Of a DNA stretch of 64,000 bases, positions 1 through 9,314 are shown one piece after another; position 1 is the first letter of the stretch, and each line of letters begins with the position of its first letter. The notes below the pieces were generated by a model. The model worked only from the letters and a program-made list of their open reading frames with translations. It made no database searches and had not been told where the DNA came from. The DNA comes from Alteromonas profundi (GTDB lineage: Bacteria > Pseudomonadota > Gammaproteobacteria > Enterobacterales > Alteromonadaceae), in NCBI RefSeq assembly GCF_010500865.1, contig NZ_JAAAWN010000019.1:1-64000 (forward strand), in the 5' to 3' direction. The translations under genes and the position numbers were made by a program.

Positions 1-75
1 TTCAACTTGGTCTACAACTGCCAGTTTAAAAGCGAGTGAATAATCACGTTGAGTTCTTTTGCTATTTGATTTCAT
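1..75 (-). CDS. IS3-family transposase OrfA, N-terminal fragment cut by window edge
   Basis: Reading the minus strand from the ATG at 73-75 gives 25 residues beginning MKSNSKRTQRDYSLAFKLAV and running off the window edge. The RDYSLAFKLAVV pattern is typical of the N-terminal helix-turn-helix of IS3-family OrfA transposase subunits, which bind the element's ends. The element's terminal repeat lies just upstream (102-127). Only the start is visible, so it is not known whether the rest of the transposase or its frameshifted OrfB is intact. Confidence 0.7.
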   Translation of the reverse strand, partial: MKSNSKRTQRDYSLAFKLAVVDQVE

Positions 76-101
76 TGCACTCTCCAAATTAAGTTTGAAA
101 A

Positions 102-127
102 GTGTCAACGCTATTTAGGATGGGTCA
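102..127. repeat. probable terminal inverted repeat of the IS3-family element
   Basis: Read on the minus strand the segment begins TGACCCATCCTAAATAGCG, an IS3-family-like end, and sits about 27 bp upstream of the OrfA start codon. The outer tip would be near position 127. The partner repeat is outside the window, so the exact end and target duplication cannot be checked. Confidence 0.55.
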
Positions 128-135
128 GTGGTTAT

Positions 136-176
136 AAAAAAAGCGTTTACCCTTGTAGGGTAAACGCTTTTTTTTT
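136..176. terminator. Rho-independent terminator, bidirectional
   Basis: A perfect 12-bp stem (AAGCGTTTACCC, loop TTGTA, GGGTAAACGCTT) is flanked by an A run on the left and eight T on the right, so it can work in both directions. It lies only about 10 bp beyond the inferred IS end, with no gene between, so it probably belonged to a gene now separated from it by the IS or lying beyond it. From here to 420 I see no further gene. Confidence 0.85.
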
Positions 177-420
177 CGCGCTTAATTATCGATAAAAAGC
201 GGTTTTTATACTAAGCCCGATAAATCTAAACTCACTTAATCAAAAATTCCGATTAACAACAATAGATTTTTATTATTAGCCTTATCGTTGTTTTCCTTTT
301 ACCCTACACCAATTGCAGTTACCAATACTCTCGATAGTTTTTACCAAATACGCTTGCACTCACGCTTATTGGTAAACTAGGTTGTAAGTGTTGATCAATT
401 TTCATGATATGGATGTTTGA

Positions 421-2067
421 ATGTTGAATTCTTTGAAAGTCAGTCACCGTTTGCTTGTTGGCTTTGGTTTAGTTATCGCCATGCTAGGCTTAGTTACTGT
501 CACCGGTACCCGTGAGGTAGAGTCTATTGATGAAAAAATGACAACCATCAATGACATCAATAGTGTAAAACAACGATATGCAATTAACTTTCGTGGTTCT
601 GTACACGATAGAGCGATAGCAATTCGAGATGTAGTTCTCATCGAGTCAGATTCTGAAGTTCAAAATACAGTTGCAGAGATAAATAGACTGGCTGATTTTT
701 ATAAGGCTTCGGCTAAGCCAATGGCTCAGATGCTTGCACAAAACAGCTCTGAAAAAGAGCGAGAAATGATTCGCCGAATCGAGCAGATAGAAACTAAAAC
801 CCTTCCCCTTGTAGATAGCATTATTAACCTCAGGCTTAACGGAAGCACTGAAGAGGCTAAAGATCTATTGCTCTCCCAAGCGAAAGTCCTGTTTATTGAT
901 TGGCTCGCTGCAATAAACGCTTTTATCGACTATCAAGAAGAACAAAATCAGATAGAAACAATGACTGTACGAGAAGCCACCGGCGACTTTTCGGGAATGA
1001 TGCACGTAGCAACGGCTGTAGCAATCGCAATTGCAATCTTAGTAACATGGTTACTAATTTCGTACTTCCAAAGGCAATTAGGCGGGGAGCCCCACGAAAT
1101 CGCTGAAATCCTACAAAGTATGTCAAATGGCGATCTTGGGATTCATGTTGAAAGTAGGCATCAAGGTAGCGTTCTTCACTCTGTCGCTCGTCTTCAAAAG
1201 CAACTTAGAAGTACAGTAAGTGGCATTAATAGTGCTGCTGAGAATATTACTAAACAGTCGAATAAAAAAGATAAAGGCTCAAATTTAGACTCACTCGCTA
1301 CTGTGCAAGCCGCGCAAAGTGAACAAATCGTATCTATTATGGATAGCCTAAGAGACGAAGCCAGTACGGTTGAAGATTTACTTACACAAACGAAAAGCAA
1401 CTCTGCTGAAGCTTCTGAAACCTCTCAACGCGGAAAACGTGCCGTCTCTAATGCGACCAGTGAAATTAGAAGCTTAGCGCAGACAGTTAACTCAGCGGTA
1501 GATAATATCCGTAAGCTCGAAAAACGCACGCAAGAAATAAGTGGAATAACGAACACCATTAGTGCAATTTCCGAACAAACCAACTTACTTGCTTTAAACG
1601 CAGCCATCGAAGCTGCGCGGGCGGGAGAATCAGGTCGCGGTTTTGCTGTTGTCGCAGATGAAGTTCGTAGCTTAGCGTCTAGGACCGGTGAAGCTACCGC
1701 AGAGATTTCATCGATGCTAAATGAGGTTCAGCAAGAAACGTCGATGACAATGGACATTATGTCTTCTAGCCTCCCGCAAGTAGATCGCGGAATAGAGCTT
1801 TCTGACGAATCTAGCCGTTTTCTCGAGCTAATAGAACAGCAGTCGAAACAATCACTCGATCACATAAGCCAAGTAGTGAGTGCCTCTTCTAAACAACTAA
1901 AAACCATGAGTACACTAAGTGATAGCCTAAGTGAGGTTATATCGACAGCTACGACAATGGGTGAAACCTCTATAAATCTGTATGAAAAAAATCAAGCCGT
2001 TGCGGCGCACCTCACCGAACTGGCCGAAAAGCTTCGAGAGCACACTAGCTTCTTTTTAGTAAAATAG
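421..2067 (+). CDS. methyl-accepting chemotaxis protein
   Basis: A 548-residue transmembrane chemoreceptor that would pass ligand signals to the CheA/CheW array. The order is TM1 (about 10-30), a periplasmic helical domain of the four-helix-bundle type (about 31-190), TM2 (about 192-213, [17 protein letters not shown]), a HAMP linker (about 214-267) and a cytoplasmic signalling domain to the end. The hairpin tip [20 protein letters not shown] is the family signature. The C terminus lacks a CheR-binding NWETF-type pentapeptide. The ATG start has only a weak ribosome site. It stands alone, so the ligand cannot be guessed. Confidence 0.93.
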   Translation: MLNSLKVSHRLLVGFGLVIAMLGLVTVTGTREVESIDEKMTTINDINSVKQRYAINFRGSVHDRAIAIRDVVLIESDSEVQNTVAEINRLADFYKASAKPMAQMLAQNSSEKEREMIRRIEQIETKTLPLVDSIINLRLNGSTEEAKDLLLSQAKVLFIDWLAAINAFIDYQEEQNQIETMTVREATGDFSGMMHVATAVAIAIAILVTWLLISYFQRQLGGEPHEIAEILQSMSNGDLGIHVESRHQGSVLHSVARLQKQLRSTVSGINSAAENITKQSNKKDKGSNLDSLATVQAAQSEQIVSIMDSLRDEASTVEDLLTQTKSNSAEASETSQRGKRAVSNATSEIRSLAQTVNSAVDNIRKLEKRTQEISGITNTISAISEQTNLLALNAAIEAARAGESGRGFAVVADEVRSLASRTGEATAEISSMLNEVQQETSMTMDIMSSSLPQVDRGIELSDESSRFLELIEQQSKQSLDHISQVVSASSKQLKTMSTLSDSLSEVISTATTMGETSINLYEKNQAVAAHLTELAEKLREHTSFFLVK

Positions 2068-2190
2068 AACGGGTGAAGCCGTCATTAGAGACTGACTTCA
2101 TACAAATGCAGCACCTTCTGTTACTTACATGCTCTAAGTATAATCCTTTAGGTTTAAACGAGCATTGGTAAGGTAATTAGGACAAAAACA

Positions 2191-2217
2191 CTACCTCGTA
2201 TTGTTACTACGAGGTAG
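2191..2217 (-). terminator. terminator of the TonB receptor gene
   Basis: Perfect 10-bp stem CTACCTCGTA / TACGAGGTAG with a 7-base loop. On the minus strand it is followed by TGTTTTTG, giving the U tract needed to end the receptor transcript. Confidence 0.7.
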
Positions 2218-2239
2218 CACAGGCTGGCGGTAGGCGGGG

Positions 2240-4357
2240 TTAAAATGAATAGCTTACACCGAGTGTGGCAGTAGTGCCTAAGCCCTTAATGTTATACCCG
2301 CCATACGTATAGGCTTGCGCGCGGGCAGGGTAATAATCGCTGTTAAATAAGTTCTCTATACCCATGAAGGCGTTCCAGCTTTCAGCAAGCTGATATTGCC
2401 CACTAAGGTTGATGAGGTTGTAGCTTGATATAGGCCCCTGATCGCCCACATAGTCGCCATCGGCGTTAGGTGAAAAGCGCTTACGATCACCTACGTGCAA
2501 ATAGCTAACGGTGAACGATAAGGTATCTAAAGGCTGCCAATTAATATTTGCGGTGGCTTTAGGTGGGCTAATTTGTCGCGACCCTAAATATGTATCCGAC
2601 TGGGTATCTTTGCCTTCTACATAGCTATAGGTTGCCATTAGGCTTAAAGTGTCTGAAACGCGATAGTCTACAATACCTTCATATCCCCAAATTTCTTGAG
2701 GGGCGCGCACCGGTTCATACACCCCAGTCACTTCGTTAAAGCTATTGGTGGTACCTAACTCTGATGTGCTTCTATAAGCAGCAACTTCAATACGAACCTG
2801 GTCGAAAATGGAGGTGAAGCCCACTTCGTAATTATCAATGATTGACGCCTCGGTCTGAATAAGGCCGATATCATCCACCGTGGCAGCCCGCAATAAACGC
2901 CCCACATCAGTGATATCAGAACCTTGCGAATAATTGAAGAACGGGCTAAACGCATCGCTTAAATTATACTTTACCGCCACGTTATAGGTGGTGGCATCAT
3001 AGTCGATGGTATCGCCTTTTACTTGTAAAGGAATTGAGCATTGAGTCGCTGAGATACAAAGTTTTAAGGTTTCGTAGTCATCCACTGATAAGTCGATACT
3101 TTCTCTTCTTACGCCTGCCTTAACAATTATATCATCGTTAATTACCCACTTTGTTTGTAAAAAACCTGCTACGCTGTCCATATCCATCTCTGGTACCCAT
3201 ACGCGGCCATCTACTAAGGGCTGTGATGTGGTATCTTGAAGTGCATCGATACCGTAAATAAACCTTGCCTCGACGTTCTCAAAGTCGAAAACACTGTTGA
3301 ACGTTGCCCGTGCACCGCGCTTTTCCGAGCGGATAATCGACTGCCCACCCTCATATCCTTCATCAGGATTAGCTAGATTTAAAGAGAAGAAAAATACGTT
3401 TTCAATATCTTGTGAGTAAACATCTAAGGTCATTTGACTATTGGCAAAGATATTGGTGTCAGTATATTTAACGGTAATGTTCTCATTGCCGTCGGGGCCT
3501 TGGGGCTTTCCGCGCTTTTGTAGCGCCTCAGGCACATGAATGGCATAGGTTTTTTGCCCTTGATTGATGTCACCAGGCACATCGCCTAAGTCCGTTTTTT
3601 GCTGAGAGCTAAAGTAGTTATAACTGAACTCTAAACGCTTTTGTTCATCGAACTCGTAGCCTAGCTTAGTAAAATAATTCTGTGTTTCTGCGTCTGATAA
3701 TCCGTACTGTAAACCTAAAATATCGCCCTGTGCATCACGCTGTACACCATTTTCTTCATAGCTTGCGGTGACGAGGTAATCAAAACTCTTTACTTTTCCA
3801 TTCACAGCAGCCGAAACCCGTGCACCCGCTGATTCTTCCACCTTTACCGCACTAAATCGTGATGACACACTCACTAGCCCTTCGTGCGTATCTTTCGTAG
3901 TGGCCTGTTTTGTAATGTAATTGATAATACCGCCGGAAGCGCCGTTACCATATACAGAAGTTGCACCTTTAATAACTTCTATTCTTGCCAATGCACTTGG
4001 GTCGATGGTTTTCACGCCTAAAGAGCCATTTCGAAGTGGGGTAGATTGAGGTACGCCGTCAATCATTACCAAAGGTGCGCGACCGCGCAATGATTGTCCG
4101 GTATTGCTCGAGCTTCCCGTATCAGGTGCAAGGCCAGGCACCATTTGCGCTAATAGGCTCTGGAGCTCAGGGTTAACCTTTAAATGCGCTTCAATCTGCT
4201 TTTTTGAAATAACGGTGATTGATGCAGGTACTTCATCAATACTTTCTATTACCCGGCTCCCCGAAACGACAATTCGTTCCATATCATTTGGGGCGCCATT
4301 TGCAAAAGAGGACGCACTCGTTGCGAGTGCGGTAAGCGAAAGTAAGGTTTTAAACAT
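2240..4357 (-). CDS. TonB-dependent outer-membrane receptor, probably ferric siderophore
   Basis: A 705-residue outer-membrane transporter. It has a signal peptide (about 1-20, ending SSFANG), a TonB-box-like stretch (MERIVVSGSR), a plug domain (about 30-150, with APLVMIDGVPQ and the usual IEVIKGATSVYGNGASGGIIN) and a 22-strand-type barrel ending in the aromatic terminus VSYSF. The plug and barrel pattern resembles ferric siderophore receptors. A Fur box lies upstream at 4429-4447, and a PepSY membrane protein precedes it on the same strand, both fitting iron acquisition. The exact siderophore cannot be read from sequence. Confidence 0.93.
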   Translation of the reverse strand: MFKTLLSLTALATSASSFANGAPNDMERIVVSGSRVIESIDEVPASITVISKKQIEAHLKVNPELQSLLAQMVPGLAPDTGSSSNTGQSLRGRAPLVMIDGVPQSTPLRNGSLGVKTIDPSALARIEVIKGATSVYGNGASGGIINYITKQATTKDTHEGLVSVSSRFSAVKVEESAGARVSAAVNGKVKSFDYLVTASYEENGVQRDAQGDILGLQYGLSDAETQNYFTKLGYEFDEQKRLEFSYNYFSSQQKTDLGDVPGDINQGQKTYAIHVPEALQKRGKPQGPDGNENITVKYTDTNIFANSQMTLDVYSQDIENVFFFSLNLANPDEGYEGGQSIIRSEKRGARATFNSVFDFENVEARFIYGIDALQDTTSQPLVDGRVWVPEMDMDSVAGFLQTKWVINDDIIVKAGVRRESIDLSVDDYETLKLCISATQCSIPLQVKGDTIDYDATTYNVAVKYNLSDAFSPFFNYSQGSDITDVGRLLRAATVDDIGLIQTEASIIDNYEVGFTSIFDQVRIEVAAYRSTSELGTTNSFNEVTGVYEPVRAPQEIWGYEGIVDYRVSDTLSLMATYSYVEGKDTQSDTYLGSRQISPPKATANINWQPLDTLSFTVSYLHVGDRKRFSPNADGDYVGDQGPISSYNLINLSGQYQLAESWNAFMGIENLFNSDYYPARAQAYTYGGYNIKGLGTTATLGVSYSF

Positions 4358-4428
4358 GGAAACTCTTTTAAGAATAATAGGATAAACAGGCGCTTTATAC
4401 TAAAGATGTAAAAGACGAATGTAAAGGT

Positions 4429-4447
4429 AATGAAAACGATTATCATT
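4429..4447 (-). promoter_or_regulatory. Fur box
   Basis: The 19 bp read AATGATAATCGTTTTCATT on the minus strand, close to the Fur consensus GATAATGATAATCATTATC, about 70 bp before the receptor's start codon. This predicts iron repression. A weaker match lies at about 5585-5603, before the PepSY gene. Confidence 0.75.
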
Positions 4448-4482
4448 AGCTATTGCAAATAAAAGTGTATTTGTATAAGGCG

Positions 4483-5553
4483 CTACTTGAAATGCCGCTT
4501 ATACCAAAAGTAAAAACCTGAAAATGTTAACAGAGCAGGCAATAAGGCGATAAAAAGCCATACCAACTGGAGTATGGGGCCGGCGAAACCGCCGATATGG
4601 AATTTGTATTTAAAGTTCCACACTTGAGTGGCGGTATTCGCTTTTGAGGCATCGTAATAACCCGTTACTTTTCCGTTTAGCGGGTTGGTCCACACCCAAC
4701 TGTAAGCATGAGATTCACCCGGGTTCTGCAACCTAAACCCAATATGCTCCCCAGGCTTTGTGGGCAAGTAAATTCGAAACAACCTAGCATTAGGAAAAGT
4801 GGCAATAGCATTGCGATAAGCGTTATCAATTGCGATTACCGATAAACTATCACTTTTTGGTAAGGGGGCGGGCACGGGTCGAACTTCTACTCGAGAAAAA
4901 GTAACGGCTTCAACTACTCCCTGCGTGACGCTTTTCCAATTGAACGCGATACCGCTGAAGGCAATTAGAATAAGGGGTATGGCCAAATAAACGCCTAAAA
5001 CAGTATGCAACTGATACATGAGGGTGCGAAACTTCGCACGTCTTTTTATTGCTAAACGTTTTATTCTATTTTTAGGTTTTACCCAAAGATAAAAGCCTAC
5101 TATCACTTCTAGGATAAGTACCAACGCGCTTATTGAAACCCAGTTTCGAAGCGGCATTGTATTGTCGTTGTCTTGGTATAATAGCCACCGATGAATGCCC
5201 AATGTGAACCCGTAAAGCGTGCTGTAATAGTCGTATCGATAAAGTATTTTTGCTGTGTAGGGGTTTAGGCTTACGTATTCACCGCTATCAAGCGTAGCTT
5301 GCCACGCAAGGTGGGGGTCATCTTCAGGCATTAAACGTTTCACTTGGTGGCCAGTATTAGCTTCTAGCCCATCAATTATATGGGAGAAAGTTAATACAGG
5401 CCCTTGATTGTGTACTGTCCACTTTTCAGGCTGGAGGAGCGTTTGGATATCTTTAGCATAAATGAGCAATGCACCGGTAATGCTTAAACATGCGATAAAC
5501 AAACCGCACACTAAAGCAAGCATAAGGTGCACTCGTCGTATCCAAAGTTTCAA
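4483..5553 (-). CDS. PepSY-associated transmembrane protein
   Basis: A 356-residue inner-membrane protein of the PepSY_TM family, often found beside siderophore receptors and proposed to reduce ferric siderophores. It begins KLWIRRVHLMLALVCGLF, the usual first helix with a conserved His. Further membrane segments lie near 140-160, 185-210 and 330-352, and the PepSY-like periplasmic part sits between. The start appears to be TTG, with a GAGAG-like site a few bases upstream; no better start preserves the first helix. It is the likely partner of the TonB receptor downstream, 125 bp away. Function by family only. Confidence 0.85.
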   Translation of the reverse strand: MKLWIRRVHLMLALVCGLFIACLSITGALLIYAKDIQTLLQPEKWTVHNQGPVLTFSHIIDGLEANTGHQVKRLMPEDDPHLAWQATLDSGEYVSLNPYTAKILYRYDYYSTLYGFTLGIHRWLLYQDNDNTMPLRNWVSISALVLILEVIVGFYLWVKPKNRIKRLAIKRRAKFRTLMYQLHTVLGVYLAIPLILIAFSGIAFNWKSVTQGVVEAVTFSRVEVRPVPAPLPKSDSLSVIAIDNAYRNAIATFPNARLFRIYLPTKPGEHIGFRLQNPGESHAYSWVWTNPLNGKVTGYYDASKANTATQVWNFKYKFHIGGFAGPILQLVWLFIALLPALLTFSGFYFWYKRHFK

Positions 5554-5782
5554 AATAACGCTCTCACATTTTAGGGTAAATGCGAATAGTAACGATTATC
5601 GAAAATACTTCAACGAAAGTTAAACGTTAAAATTGTGCTTACAATCGTATAACCTACATGATTCTTTTGGCTTTACAGTAAGGTTACACTTGGTTTTACC
5701 CTACTGAAGTACACATGTAGCTAATTACCTATGTGCTTCGGTGTAAAAAGAAGATAACAAACACATAATTGGACGCACATTT

Positions 5783-8700
5783 ATGATAACTATAAAAAAA
5801 AGTTTACCGGCTATCACGCTGGTAGGTGCCTTGGGTTTGGGTATAGCACCCGCCTCGTTCGCGCTAAACGACAGTGAAGAAAAAGCAGAATACGACGTAG
5901 AAAGCTGGGAGGTAACTAAGCCTCCATTTGATTTAATTGAAGTGGCAATATCTACCACCGAAACAACCTGGTCTAGTTTGACTATTTCCCCTAAGGGCAA
6001 GTTTATGGTGTTTGACATGCTTGGCGACCTTTACCGCGTTAGCCTAGAAGGAGGCGAAGCCACACCGTTAACCCAAGACTTTGCATGGAACATTCACCCG
6101 ACTATTTCTCCTGACGGCACTAAAGTGGCGTTTGTCTCTGATCGCGACGGGTTAAGCAATATATGGGTAATGGATATAAATGGTGAAAATCTTCATCAGA
6201 TAACCACTGAAAAAAACAATACAATACACTCACCAAAGTGGAGCCCAGATGGCGAATACTTGGTAGCGACAAAAGGTATTATGTCTAGCCGCAGTATTCC
6301 TGCTGGTGAAATCTGGATGTATCACCACACCGGCGGTGAAGGCTTGCAAATAAAGGCGCGCAATAATGGTAAGCGGGATCAGCAAAATATCGCCGACCCT
6401 GTATTCTCCCATGATGGGCAATACATTTACTATACCGAAAATACGGTACCGGGCAGTCGTTTTGAATACAATCGAGACCCGTTGAAGGGCATTTTCGCCA
6501 TTACGCGCTTCGACCGTGAAACCGGTAAAGAGAGCCGCTATATCAGTGGTACAGGGGGCGCTGTGGTGCCAACGCCCTCACCTGATGGAAAATACGTTGC
6601 TTTTGTTCGCCGAGTAAAAGACAGAACCGGTTTATTTATTAAAGATGTGAAGACCGGCCTTGAAACACCGCTTACGCTAGCGTTAGAGCGCGACATGCAA
6701 GAAGGTTTTGGCTCTGAAGGCTATTTTGCCTATTTCGATTGGATGCCAGATAGCGACAAAATTGTGTATTGGACTGGCGGTAAATTTCACACTATTGATG
6801 TAGCCAGTAAAACCACAAAGACCCTAGATATTCACGTTAATGCTAGTGTTCAATACGCTGATGCACTGCGTTTTGATGTAGATGTAGCGCCAGATGAGTT
6901 TGATGTGAAAACCATCCGTTGGTCACAAATGTCGCCTAACGGGCAAACCATTTTGTTTCAAGCGTTAGGTAAACTCTATGTTAGGGATGTTGAGTCGGGG
7001 AAGGTTAAACGCCTGACAAAGCAAAACGCGCATGATGAATATTACCCTCGCTTTTCAAATGACGGCAAAAAAATTGTTTATACCAGCTGGAACGACCAAG
7101 AGTTAGGTGCAGTGAGGGTAATATCTGCACGTGGCGGGCGCAGCGACGTTATCTCCCCCGCACCAGGTCATTATATTGAGCCCTCTTTTTCGAATGATGG
7201 TAAAAAAGTGGTATACCGCAAGTTTACTGGCGGCTACCTACTAGACCCTAAGTACTCGGTAGAGCCCGGTATTTATGTGGCTGACTTAGCGCACGAGACA
7301 GTGACAAAAGTTAGCCAAGGGGGTTATAACGCCCACTTTGCAGGTAACAACGACAGAGTTTACTTTACCGAGTCAGTGGGCGGCACCCCCTATAATGAAA
7401 GCCAGCTATCCAGCGTTAATTTACAGGGTAACGACAAACGCACCCATTTATACGGAGCCACCAAAGTTAGTGAGTACAAACTTTCTCATGATAAAAAGTG
7501 GGTGGCTTTTGTGTATCAGTTTAAAACCTATGTGGCGCCCTTTGTAGAAAATGGCAAGAAAATTACCATAGGCCCCAATATGAAATCGCTGCCGGTAACT
7601 CAACTGTCATCACGGGCCGGGGAATACCTTACTTGGTCGCCAGATAACCGCACGGTAAGCTGGTTTAATGGCCCTACCTTGTTTACTCGTTCGTTAGACG
7701 AGGCATTTTCCTTTGTTGATGGCGCGGCTGAAAGCCTTCCTGAGCCCGTGACAAGCGGTATTGATTTGTCGTTTACCACGGCCGCTGACAAGCCAACGGG
7801 TTATAAGGCGCTAATAGGCGGCACCGTGGTAACCATGCGTGATGCCAACAACACCGAGGAAGTAATTGAAGATGGTGTGGTGCTTATTAAAGACAATCGT
7901 ATTGAAGCGGTTGGCAAACGGGGCGAGGTGACAATTCCCACCGGCGCCATGCAGATAGACACCGCAGGAAAAACCATTATTCCAGGTTTGGTAGATGCGC
8001 ATGCTCATGGCTCACAAGGTCGTAATGAGATAATACCGCAACAAAACTGGAAGCAATTTTCAAATATTGCGTTTGGGGTAACCACAATTCACGACCCATC
8101 TAATGATACCACTGAAATTTTTGCCGCTGCTGAACTTCAGCGCACAGGTAAAATAGTGGCGCCACGGATATACTCTACCGGCACCATATTGTACGGCGCC
8201 GAAGGGTTAGGTTATAAAGCGATTATTAACAATTACGACGATGCTTATTTTCATGTTGAGCGCTTAAAAGAAGCCGGCGCAATATCGGTAAAAAGTTATA
8301 ACCAGCCCCGTCGCGATCAGCGCCAGCAAGTACTTTGGGCCGCTAAAAACCAAGATATGATGGTGGTTCCTGAGGGGGGCGGCAAACTACAGCAAAACCT
8401 TACCATGTTGGTTGATGGCCATACGGGGCTTGAGCACAGCTTGCCTGTAGAACGGGGCTATAGCGATGTTACACAACTTTGGAAAGCCACTGAGTTTGGC
8501 TATACCCCTACGTTTGTCGTGTCGTATGGCGGTATGATGGGCGAAGAATACTGGTATGACAAAACGCAAGTATGGAAAAACCCGCGCCTACTTCGCTACA
8601 CCCCTTCAAGTATTGTAGACCGACGTGCGATCCGCCGTCCTCGTGCACCCGAAAACCAGTACAACCACCAGAATGTAGCCAGTTATGCTAAAGAACTGCG

Positions 8701-9118
8701 TGATAACGGTGTAAGCGTGCATATAGGCGCGCACGGGCAGCGTGAGGGTTTAGCGGCCCATTGGGAGCTATGGCTAATGACCCAAGGTGGCTTTACACCG
8801 TTCGAAGCGCTTAGAGGCGCTACAATTGATGGCGCTACTCACCTTGGAATGAGTAACGATATTGGCAGTATTGAAAAAGGTAAACTTGCCGACTTAGTGG
8901 TTATCGAAGGCAATGTACTTAGCGACATTCGTAGAAGTGAATACGTTGAATATACGGTGTTAAACGGGCGAGTATATGAGGCAGCTACGATGAACGAAGT
9001 AGGCAGTAAAACACAACGTCAGCCGTTCTTCTTCGAGCAAGATAACGCAACGTTTATGCCTCAACAAACCGCTGATGAAGTGGAAGCGAAAGCCCACCAT
9101 TATCATTGGCAGCACTAG
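5783..9118 (+). CDS. secreted TolB-like beta-propeller / amidohydrolase fusion
   Basis: An 1111-residue protein with a signal peptide (about 1-27, ending APASFA). Residues about 60-680 hold repeated PD40/TolB-type propeller blades (PTISPDGTKVAFVSDRDG, PKWSPDGEYLV and similar). Residues about 690-1075 form an amidohydrolase domain: GLVDAHAHGSQGRN gives the metal-binding HxH, GLEHS and HIGAHGQ supply further histidines, and the tail GSIEKGKLADLVVIEG is typical of the superfamily. Such fusions are periplasmic or secreted hydrolases, often peptidase- or imidazolonepropionase-like; the substrate is unknown. It stands alone, opposite in direction to the iron genes. Confidence 0.9.
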   Translation: MITIKKSLPAITLVGALGLGIAPASFALNDSEEKAEYDVESWEVTKPPFDLIEVAISTTETTWSSLTISPKGKFMVFDMLGDLYRVSLEGGEATPLTQDFAWNIHPTISPDGTKVAFVSDRDGLSNIWVMDINGENLHQITTEKNNTIHSPKWSPDGEYLVATKGIMSSRSIPAGEIWMYHHTGGEGLQIKARNNGKRDQQNIADPVFSHDGQYIYYTENTVPGSRFEYNRDPLKGIFAITRFDRETGKESRYISGTGGAVVPTPSPDGKYVAFVRRVKDRTGLFIKDVKTGLETPLTLALERDMQEGFGSEGYFAYFDWMPDSDKIVYWTGGKFHTIDVASKTTKTLDIHVNASVQYADALRFDVDVAPDEFDVKTIRWSQMSPNGQTILFQALGKLYVRDVESGKVKRLTKQNAHDEYYPRFSNDGKKIVYTSWNDQELGAVRVISARGGRSDVISPAPGHYIEPSFSNDGKKVVYRKFTGGYLLDPKYSVEPGIYVADLAHETVTKVSQGGYNAHFAGNNDRVYFTESVGGTPYNESQLSSVNLQGNDKRTHLYGATKVSEYKLSHDKKWVAFVYQFKTYVAPFVENGKKITIGPNMKSLPVTQLSSRAGEYLTWSPDNRTVSWFNGPTLFTRSLDEAFSFVDGAAESLPEPVTSGIDLSFTTAADKPTGYKALIGGTVVTMRDANNTEEVIEDGVVLIKDNRIEAVGKRGEVTIPTGAMQIDTAGKTIIPGLVDAHAHGSQGRNEIIPQQNWKQFSNIAFGVTTIHDPSNDTTEIFAAAELQRTGKIVAPRIYSTGTILYGAEGLGYKAIINNYDDAYFHVERLKEAGAISVKSYNQPRRDQRQQVLWAAKNQDMMVVPEGGGKLQQNLTMLVDGHTGLEHSLPVERGYSDVTQLWKATEFGYTPTFVVSYGGMMGEEYWYDKTQVWKNPRLLRYTPSSIVDRRAIRRPRAPENQYNHQNVASYAKELRDNGVSVHIGAHGQREGLAAHWELWLMTQGGFTPFEALRGATIDGATHLGMSNDIGSIEKGKLADLVVIEGNVLSDIRRSEYVEYTVLNGRVYEAATMNEVGSKTQRQPFFFEQDNATFMPQQTADEVEAKAHHYHWQH

Positions 9119-9143
9119 TCGTATTTAAGACAAAGACATAGCC

Positions 9144-9179
9144 ACATGGGGGAAGGACAATTTTTCCCTTCGCCCATGT
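9144..9179. terminator. hairpin after the amidohydrolase gene
   Basis: An imperfect long stem pairs ACATGGGGGAAGG with CCCTTCGCCCATGT around an AT-rich loop. There is no clear T run after it, so it may be a weak terminator or an RNA-stabilising hairpin at the 3' end of the transcript. Confidence 0.5.
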
Positions 9180-9246
9180 TGGTTAGTTACGCTTTTGTCG
9201 GTGTTAATAATGAGCGTTTATTGCAAAGAAGCGTCAAACGAGGCAC

Positions 9247-9276
9247 TGCTCTATAGAGGCTAGCCTCTATAGAGCA
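9247..9276. repeat. perfect 30-bp palindrome between convergent genes
   Basis: Two 15-bp arms (TGCTCTATAGAGGCT and its exact complement) meet without a spacer. It lies 38 bp beyond the stop of the HMG-CoA reductase gene, between convergent genes, and no T run follows. It could be a shared 3' hairpin or a protein-binding site. Confidence 0.8.
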
Positions 9277-9314
9277 CGCCAAGACCTAGGTGGATAAGCG
9301 TAATCGATTGGCCG

